64,000 bases of DNA, from the NCBI GenBank assembly GCA_006538405.1, contig BJKQ01000002.1:3162001-3226000 (forward strand), given 5' to 3'. The stretch comes from Hansfordia pulvinata. Taxonomy: Eukaryota; Ascomycota; Sordariomycetes; Xylariales. Position numbers and translations under genes: made by a program. The notes under the pieces were generated by a model that ran no database searches, was not told the DNA's origin, and was given only the letters and a program-made list of their open reading frames with translations. How positions within the stretch are numbered: the first letter of the stretch is position 1; each line of letters starts with the position of its first letter. Positions 62,527-64,000 of the stretch are shown piece after piece.

Positions 62527-64000
62527 GTTCACGGATGGTGCATCGCTTGAGCCGGATAGGCAGGTAGGCTGGGTTGACCTGGAGAGCCGGGCTGCGATGA
62601 GAAGCGAGGCCAGATTGAGGGGCCGGGCACCATGCTTGGGTTGGCGAGTTGGTGGTTTAGGCCGACCGGGGGGGGATGAGCAGTGCTGGCCGCGAGCAAG
62701 CAAGAGGCAGACTCCATAGACGGACCACGGATAGATTATAGATTTACCTTGGTGACAAGGCCAGTTGCGAATTCCTCGTCAAGGCAGCGGCGGTGCCTGG
62801 GCAGAATGCCGAGAATGTGGCAAGAGTTGAGAGCGTGCAGGCAGCTTGGATCAGGCAGACGTGGAAATAGAAAAGCATTGAACTTCAGATCCTCGGGCCG
62901 GGTGAATCGTGACTATGCCGAGGGAAGAACCTCGAGGACTCGCTCAGCCTCTGAAGCATTCACTCGAGAACTGCGCATGTAGGAGTAGGAGGCGAGGGCT
63001 TCGTCCGAGCGATCACCGCACGATGCCAAGGCACGAAGGGCGGGCAGGCCGCGGTGGGGTCGCATTGGTTCGGATCTGCCAAGGCCCGCGACCGGCGCCG
63101 GACGGGGCCAAGAAGCCGGGACTCGCGCCGTGGCGGCTCTCCTTAAAAGTCCTGTGGCATAAGTCGGTTCGTTGGGTTGTGGTCAGTGAGGCTGCTGATT
63201 GGCACCGGGTAAGCACCCCCACCTACCTTACCTAGGGTGCCTCCGCGAGCATCGGTCGTGGAAAGTGACGAATAGTATGGCTGGCTACTATCGCATGGCT
63301 GGAACACTCGGTGGTGAAGGCGACGACGGTCATGGATATGGTCAATCTGAGGAGGGAGAATAAGAATCCGGTGTGAACATTACGTCTGGTACATGTATGT
63401 GATGCACGTGAAGCATGAAGTGACATAGTTGCATCCCCCGCGTATCAGCACACATAAACCCGTGCACACTTGACGCAGATGCATGTGCCGGGACTTGCAC
63501 TTATCGGAAACGTCAGCTCCGGCCAAAACCAGACCTGCCAGGTATACTTGTACATGTACATGTATACATGTACTGCCGTCGGCCACTGGACGCCCTGGAC
63601 CTACTGGTATCGAGTGGGCCGCGATTACATAAGGAGCAAAGCACGGGGCTTGACCTGAAGCGGCTAGAGCCAGCTCACGACCGACCTCACCCGGCGCGTT
63701 CTGCTGCTTCCAACCCTCTCCCCATCCACGTCCCCTCATCGCCACCACCGCCGTCTCCCTCTCCTGGCCTCGCTGCGCGCCCCCGATCGCCGCTGCCGGC
63801 CCATCGCATGCTTTAGTCGCCCTTTCTCTAGTCCTCACTGCCCGGTCCGCCCCTTCCAGCCCACTCCAATGCCTGGCCTCCGCCCGCGGTCCCCTCCCGA
63901 CTACCCCGTCCTCGCCGCTGCGACGCGCTGAGAGCCCGCGACCTCCCGTCTTCCCACCGTCGCTCCCAGCTCCGACTGCTTCGCCCTCCTCCTCCTCCTC
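62527..64000. other. Right end of the window
   Basis: No complete gene. A perfect 18-bp palindrome lies at 63556. The last 300 bases are pyrimidine-rich (CCT and CTC runs), like a promoter or 5' leader of a gene starting beyond the edge on the plus strand. Confidence 0.45.
63556..63573. repeat. Perfect 18-bp palindrome, TACATG type
   Basis: GTACATGTATACATGTAC is self-complementary and unrelated to the TACGAGTA unit apart from the GTAC ends. Confidence 0.8.

Overview
The window looks like nuclear DNA of a filamentous ascomycete, probably a Sordariomycete. The reasons are GC-rich genes with GT-AG introns, a fungal Zn2Cys6 regulator, a fungal-style bZIP, long CT- and GA-rich tracts beside genes, and homopurine and poly-G microsatellites. 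This is an inference from gene style; no rRNA or marker gene is present. Only six genes, one small secreted-protein candidate and one transporter relic can be supported. Most of the 64 kb is non-coding or too degraded to read.

Layout from left to right: an SMP-30/gluconolactonase-type hydrolase (169-1479, minus, two exons). Then about 12.6 kb without a recognisable gene, holding a 129-bp foldback MITE with a 5-bp target duplication (8152-8280). Then a bZIP transcription factor (14088-16265, plus) convergent with a very large Zn2Cys6 transcription factor (19326-25873, minus, six exons). A 7.4-kb microsatellite-rich gap follows. A conserved housekeeping core comes next: the E3-binding/X subunit of pyruvate dehydrogenase (33261-34513, minus), a mitochondrial two-helix membrane protein (35845-36959, plus) and a leucine-rich-repeat protein (40407-43014, minus). 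The last 21 kb is again gene-poor. It ends with a broken Dal5-type MFS transporter fragment (60931-61256) and a six-cysteine secreted-protein candidate (62135-62526).

The genes do not form an obvious pathway cluster. The two regulators sit in long empty flanks, as developmental or nutrient regulators often do. Two genes point to mitochondria, one by clear homology and one by its N-terminus.

Two window-wide patterns stand out. First, an 8-bp unit TACGAGTA (reverse complement TACTCGTA) occurs dozens of times in the gene-poor parts, where about two are expected by chance. It is sometimes fused into perfect 16-18 bp palindromes. Second, nearly every gene has a reading-frame break, usually of the one-missing-base type and at a short C or G run, between halves that are otherwise well conserved. 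This suggests homopolymer under-calling in the assembly more than true gene decay, and it matters for anyone predicting proteins from this sequence.
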